5,673 nt of DNA, taken from NCBI GenBank assembly GCA_937942115.1, contig CALDFY010000171.1:1-5673 (forward strand). Reading direction: 5' to 3'. Positions 3,264 through 5,673 of the stretch are shown piece after piece. The DNA comes from an uncultured Anaerolineae bacterium. GTDB taxonomy: Bacteria; Chloroflexota; Anaerolineae; B4-G1; DUEL01. A model generated the notes under the pieces. The model had not been told where the DNA came from. It saw only the letters and a list, made by a program, of their open reading frames with translations, and did no database searches. Made by a program: the position numbers and the translations under genes. How positions within the stretch are numbered: position 1 is the first letter of the stretch; every line of letters begins with the position of its first letter.

Positions 3264-5552
3264 CTACTCCACGCGGATCCGACTCAGCAGCAGAAAGTCC
3301 CGGCCGTCCTCTAACCGGAGGCGTCCTCCCCCATCGGAGCGATAAAGGCCGATTTCCACCTCGTAGAAGCCGGGCGGCGTCTCCGGCTTCACCCGCAGCG
3401 TGTAGGTCTCCCGGTATATCTCCCCGGCCTGCCACTGAGACGTGGGCGGGGTCGGCGGTCGGTCCTCCTGTCCCCAGAGGGTCTGCGGCGGCTCCAGGAT
3501 ATGGGTAAAGACGGTGTAGTCGTGCTCCCCTGGGCCGAGGGCCCGCCAGTACAGGGTCAACACCACCGTCTCCCCGGGGCGCACCCGCCGGGGAGTCATC
3601 TCGTACCCCACCAGTTCTATCCGATCCCCAAAACGATAGGAGACGGGGTTGGGATACGGGCCCGGGCGGGGCCGGAGCGTCAGTTCTCCGAAGGAAATGT
3701 GGTCCGGACGCCGCTCCGCTTCGCTTCGTGGCTGACTACGAACGGACAGAACGGGCATCCGCTCCCAGGTCCGCCGGTCGTAGAAGCCCATCATCAGCGA
3801 AAGGCGCGCCGGAGCCACGGCGGTCTCGGGCACCCGCAGGCGGAAGCGTTCCGCCCAGCGCTCCCCGGCCGGCAGTTGGGTCGCCCGCACCAGCCCCTGC
3901 CGGGGGTAGCGGTCGTCCTGGGCCAGGATAATCTCCAGGTCGTCCACCAGGTGGACGAAGAGGCTCCAGTCCCGCGTGGGGGGCCGAAGGGTTTCCAGAT
4001 AGAGCGTCAGGTCTACGGCTTCCCCCGGCTCCAGTGAGGACGGGCGAAGGTCGTAGCCCAGCAGGCGGAATTCGTCACCGAAAGTCGCTCCCAGGGGATG
4101 GGGGATGTCCGCCGGAATGGGCAGGTCGGGGGGACGGTAGGCCGGGGCGATCCAGAGGGCCGGCGCCAGCAGGGCCAGGGTTCCCAGGAGGACAGGGGGG
4201 AGGAGCCTCACCCCACCCCCGCCGCCTTCGGCGGCACCCCCTCCCCTCTCCCGAACAGAGTTCGGGAGAGGGGAGGGGGTCGGGGGGAAAGGTGAGGAAA
4301 GTACTCGCGCCACTTGCTCCCAGCCGACCCACAGCCCCAGCGAGATGGGCCCGATGGCGGGGAAGAGGAGCCGTCCCTGAGAGGCCGGAGTCTGCGCGGT
4401 CCAGCGCAGGAATGCGGCAAAGAGGACGGCCACATATCCCAGAAGTCCCAGCCCGACGGCCCCCTCTTCCCCCCAGGTGCGGGTGCGGACGGCGCGGGCC
4501 AGCCCCCCGCCCACCCGGGCCAGAAGCCCCAGGGCCGCCAGCGCGGTCCAGGCATCCAGCACCCGGTATATCCACACCGGCATCAGGACGTTCATCCAGC
4601 CGAAGACGCCCCAGAAGGACCAGCGGAAGCCCTGGAATTCCCGCAGGAGGTCGGGGAGGGTTGCCCTGCGCCGCCCGACGATGTCCAGCATCACGGAGAG
4701 TCCGAAGGGGTCGTGGTAGAGGGTCCAGTTGCGCCAGAACCACCAGCCGCAGAGGGCCAGGGCGATGGAAAATACAGCCACAACGGCTATGCCCTTTTGG
4801 GAAAGGCGCGGGACTCTGACCAGGAGAACCGCCAGCGCCAGGGGCCAGAGCGTCAGGCCGCTCAGTTTGGCCAGCGCGGCGATGCCCAGCAGAGCGCCCA
4901 GCAAGAGGGCGCGGGGCCAGGAGAATCCCCGTCGCCAGATGACGGCCAGAATCCAGAGGCCGGCGGCAGTAGCGGCGTTGACCAGGGCGTCGTTGTTCAC
5001 CGACGCGGTGACGAAGAGGAACATCGGGTTAACGGCCACCAGCAGGCCGCTCCCCAGCGCCCAGCCGGGGCGGTCGGGGAAGAGCAGGCGCACTGCGTTC
5101 ACCGTCGCCAGGACGGTCAACAGGCCCAGCGCCACCGAGACCAGCCGCCAGAGGTGGAGGGTGAGGACAGCGCCCCGCCAGGGAAAGGCTTCAGCGGGGC
5201 TATGCAGCACCTGATTCCGGTTGGCGATAAGGGAGGCATCACCGGAAGAGGCGTGGGGGTTGGGGATATAGACGGCGTCCAAATCGTCCAGGGGGAGGCG
5301 AAATAGGCGCGTCAGACCGGCCAGCAGAGCATAATAAAGGGGGGGCTGACTCCCTTCCTGCCGCCAGGGCATCTCCTCTCCGGGGCGCTGCACCGGAAGC
5401 CCCTCACTCTGCACCAGCCAGACCGCCATACCGATATGCCATGTCTCATCGGGAGACTCAAAGAGGGGATTAGCCGCGCTATGCATGAGGGCCAGGGCCA
5501 GGTAGAGGAGCAAAAGGAGCGCCCGGTAGAAAGGAAAGCATTGATCGGACAT
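3264..5552 (-). CDS. GT-C type membrane glycosyltransferase (GT39/ArnT or DUF2142-like) with two C-terminal beta-sandwich modules
   Basis: The 762-aa protein probably transfers a sugar from a polyprenyl-phosphate carrier to an acceptor outside the membrane. The N-terminal half is polytopic, starting with a signal-anchor helix (about 9-25). The GT-C acidic motif SPDETWH (33-39; D35 and E36 are candidate catalytic or metal-binding residues) falls in the first outer loop. Next come QPPLYY (69-74), VNNDALVN (185-192), RNWTLYHDPFG (274-284) and SQGRLLFPAI (391-400), all usual in this superfamily. Residues 419-449 are a low-complexity Pro/Gly insert encoded by a palindromic DNA element. The last membrane helix is near 450-470. 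Residues 488-745 hold two related beta-rich modules (FGDEFRLLGY at 491 and FGDRIELVGY at 641), probably extracytoplasmic. A GGGGAGG lies 4 nt before the ATG. The gene starts 16 nt after a GT4-like gene, suggesting a joint role in cell-surface glycan or glycolipid assembly. Donor and acceptor are unknown. Confidence 0.85.
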   Translation of the reverse strand: MSDQCFPFYRALLLLLYLALALMHSAANPLFESPDETWHIGMAVWLVQSEGLPVQRPGEEMPWRQEGSQPPLYYALLAGLTRLFRLPLDDLDAVYIPNPHASSGDASLIANRNQVLHSPAEAFPWRGAVLTLHLWRLVSVALGLLTVLATVNAVRLLFPDRPGWALGSGLLVAVNPMFLFVTASVNNDALVNAATAAGLWILAVIWRRGFSWPRALLLGALLGIAALAKLSGLTLWPLALAVLLVRVPRLSQKGIAVVAVFSIALALCGWWFWRNWTLYHDPFGLSVMLDIVGRRRATLPDLLREFQGFRWSFWGVFGWMNVLMPVWIYRVLDAWTALAALGLLARVGGGLARAVRTRTWGEEGAVGLGLLGYVAVLFAAFLRWTAQTPASQGRLLFPAIGPISLGLWVGWEQVARVLSSPFPPTPSPLPNSVRERGGGAAEGGGGGVRLLPPVLLGTLALLAPALWIAPAYRPPDLPIPADIPHPLGATFGDEFRLLGYDLRPSSLEPGEAVDLTLYLETLRPPTRDWSLFVHLVDDLEIILAQDDRYPRQGLVRATQLPAGERWAERFRLRVPETAVAPARLSLMMGFYDRRTWERMPVLSVRSQPRSEAERRPDHISFGELTLRPRPGPYPNPVSYRFGDRIELVGYEMTPRRVRPGETVVLTLYWRALGPGEHDYTVFTHILEPPQTLWGQEDRPPTPPTSQWQAGEIYRETYTLRVKPETPPGFYEVEIGLYRSDGGGRLRLEDGRDFLLLSRIRVE
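4206..4297. repeat. 92-bp palindromic (MITE-like) element inside the glycosyltransferase gene
   Basis: The core is a perfect 21-bp inverted repeat (4236-4256 and 4260-4280) around a 3-nt AGA centre. The outer ends CCTCACC (4206-4212) and GGTGAGG (4291-4297) are a perfect 7-bp terminal inverted repeat. A separate small hairpin GCCGCC-TTC-GGCGGC (4221-4235) sits in the left arm, making the element asymmetric. It is strongly CT-rich on one arm and AG-rich on the other, unlike the surrounding gene. It is read without a stop codon as residues about 419-449. It resembles non-autonomous interspersed repeats of GC-rich genomes. It encodes no transposase, and I see no convincing target duplication. 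Confidence 0.75.
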
Positions 5553-5556
5553 TTCG

Positions 5557-5563
5557 CCTCCCC
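5557..5563 (-). promoter_or_regulatory. Ribosome binding site of the GT-C glycosyltransferase
   Basis: GGGGAGG on the minus strand lies 4 nt before the ATG at 5552, in the 16-nt gap after the preceding gene. The spacing is a little short, but no better start is seen, and the first membrane helix requires this N-terminus. Confidence 0.7.
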
Positions 5564-5568
5564 TGCGT

Positions 5569-5673
5569 TCATCTGCGTCCCATAACCCGCCCCACCAACG
5601 CCACCGTCCGGCGGGCGATGCGGTCCCAGGAGAAGTCGGCGGCGAGGGCCCGCGCGCCGGCCTCCAGCCGCGC
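5569..5673 (-). CDS. C-terminal end of a glycosyltransferase, probably GT4 family (partial)
   Basis: Only the last 34 codons and the TGA stop (5569-5571) are in the window; the gene continues past the right edge. The visible tail contains ALAADFSWDRIARRTVALVG. This matches the common ending of group 1 (GT4, GT-B fold) glycosyltransferases, where a [FY]SW[ED]xxA motif in the C-terminal helix is followed by a basic tail. Such enzymes add sugars from nucleotide donors on the cytoplasmic face of the membrane. The stop is 16 nt from the start of the GT-C enzyme on the same strand, so the two are probably co-transcribed. The family call rests on a short tail only, and the donor and acceptor cannot be inferred. 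Confidence 0.7.
   Translation of the reverse strand, partial: ARLEAGARALAADFSWDRIARRTVALVGRVMGRR

Noticed and set aside
4314..5306. A 330-codon open frame on the plus strand, opposite the GT-C glycosyltransferase
   Set aside because: It is Gly/Pro/Gln-rich with no recognisable domain and lies antisense to a gene with clear family motifs. GC-rich codon bias commonly opens such frames.
5312..5572. An 86-codon minus-strand frame overlapping the start of the GT-C gene
   Set aside because: It is in a different frame from both the GT-C enzyme and the GT4 tail, and the ribosome binding site and motifs support those two frames.

Overview
The window is GC-rich bacterial chromosome. It carries ordinary core genes (a primary-type sigma factor and a YceD/DUF177 protein) beside transport, redox and envelope-sugar genes. 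Several features together suggest a member of the Chloroflexota (Anaerolineae-like): the short SigA-type sigma factor, a GT-C glycosyltransferase with two C-terminal beta-sandwich modules, and short GC-rich palindromic elements, one of them inside a coding region. This assignment is an inference from style and memory of the families, not from a database search.

Layout, left to right. (1) 14-757 (+): an ABC-2 type permease, probably the last gene of an export operon whose ATPase would lie before the window. (2) 757-789: a perfect hairpin between convergent genes that overlaps the sigma-factor stop codon. (3) 788-2434 (-): a two-gene unit, YceD/DUF177 protein then rpoD/sigA. It is driven by a near-consensus extended -10 promoter at about 2561-2589. 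Its roughly 120-nt leader holds a 78-bp REPIN-like inverted repeat ending 11 nt before the YceD start codon. (4) 2604-2637: four TTCCC/GGGAA half-sites between divergent promoters. (5) 2727-3128 (+): a stand-alone polyferredoxin with four [4Fe-4S] motifs and its own sigma-70-like promoter. (6) 3129-3263: non-coding, holding three hairpins, including a strong terminator usable from both sides. (7) 3264-5673 (-): a glycosyltransferase pair. The C-terminal tail of a GT4-like enzyme enters from the right edge and is followed, 16 nt later, by a 762-aa GT-C membrane glycosyltransferase. The latter carries a 92-bp palindromic element translated in frame between two membrane segments.

The genes form four transcription units rather than one pathway: export (ABC permease), transcription (rpoD with a ribosome-linked small protein), electron transfer (polyferredoxin) and cell-surface glycan assembly (GT4 plus GT-C). 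I see no RNA genes, CRISPR array, insertion-sequence transposase or phage gene. The unusual content lies in the short palindromic elements placed in a leader, in a coding region and at gene ends.
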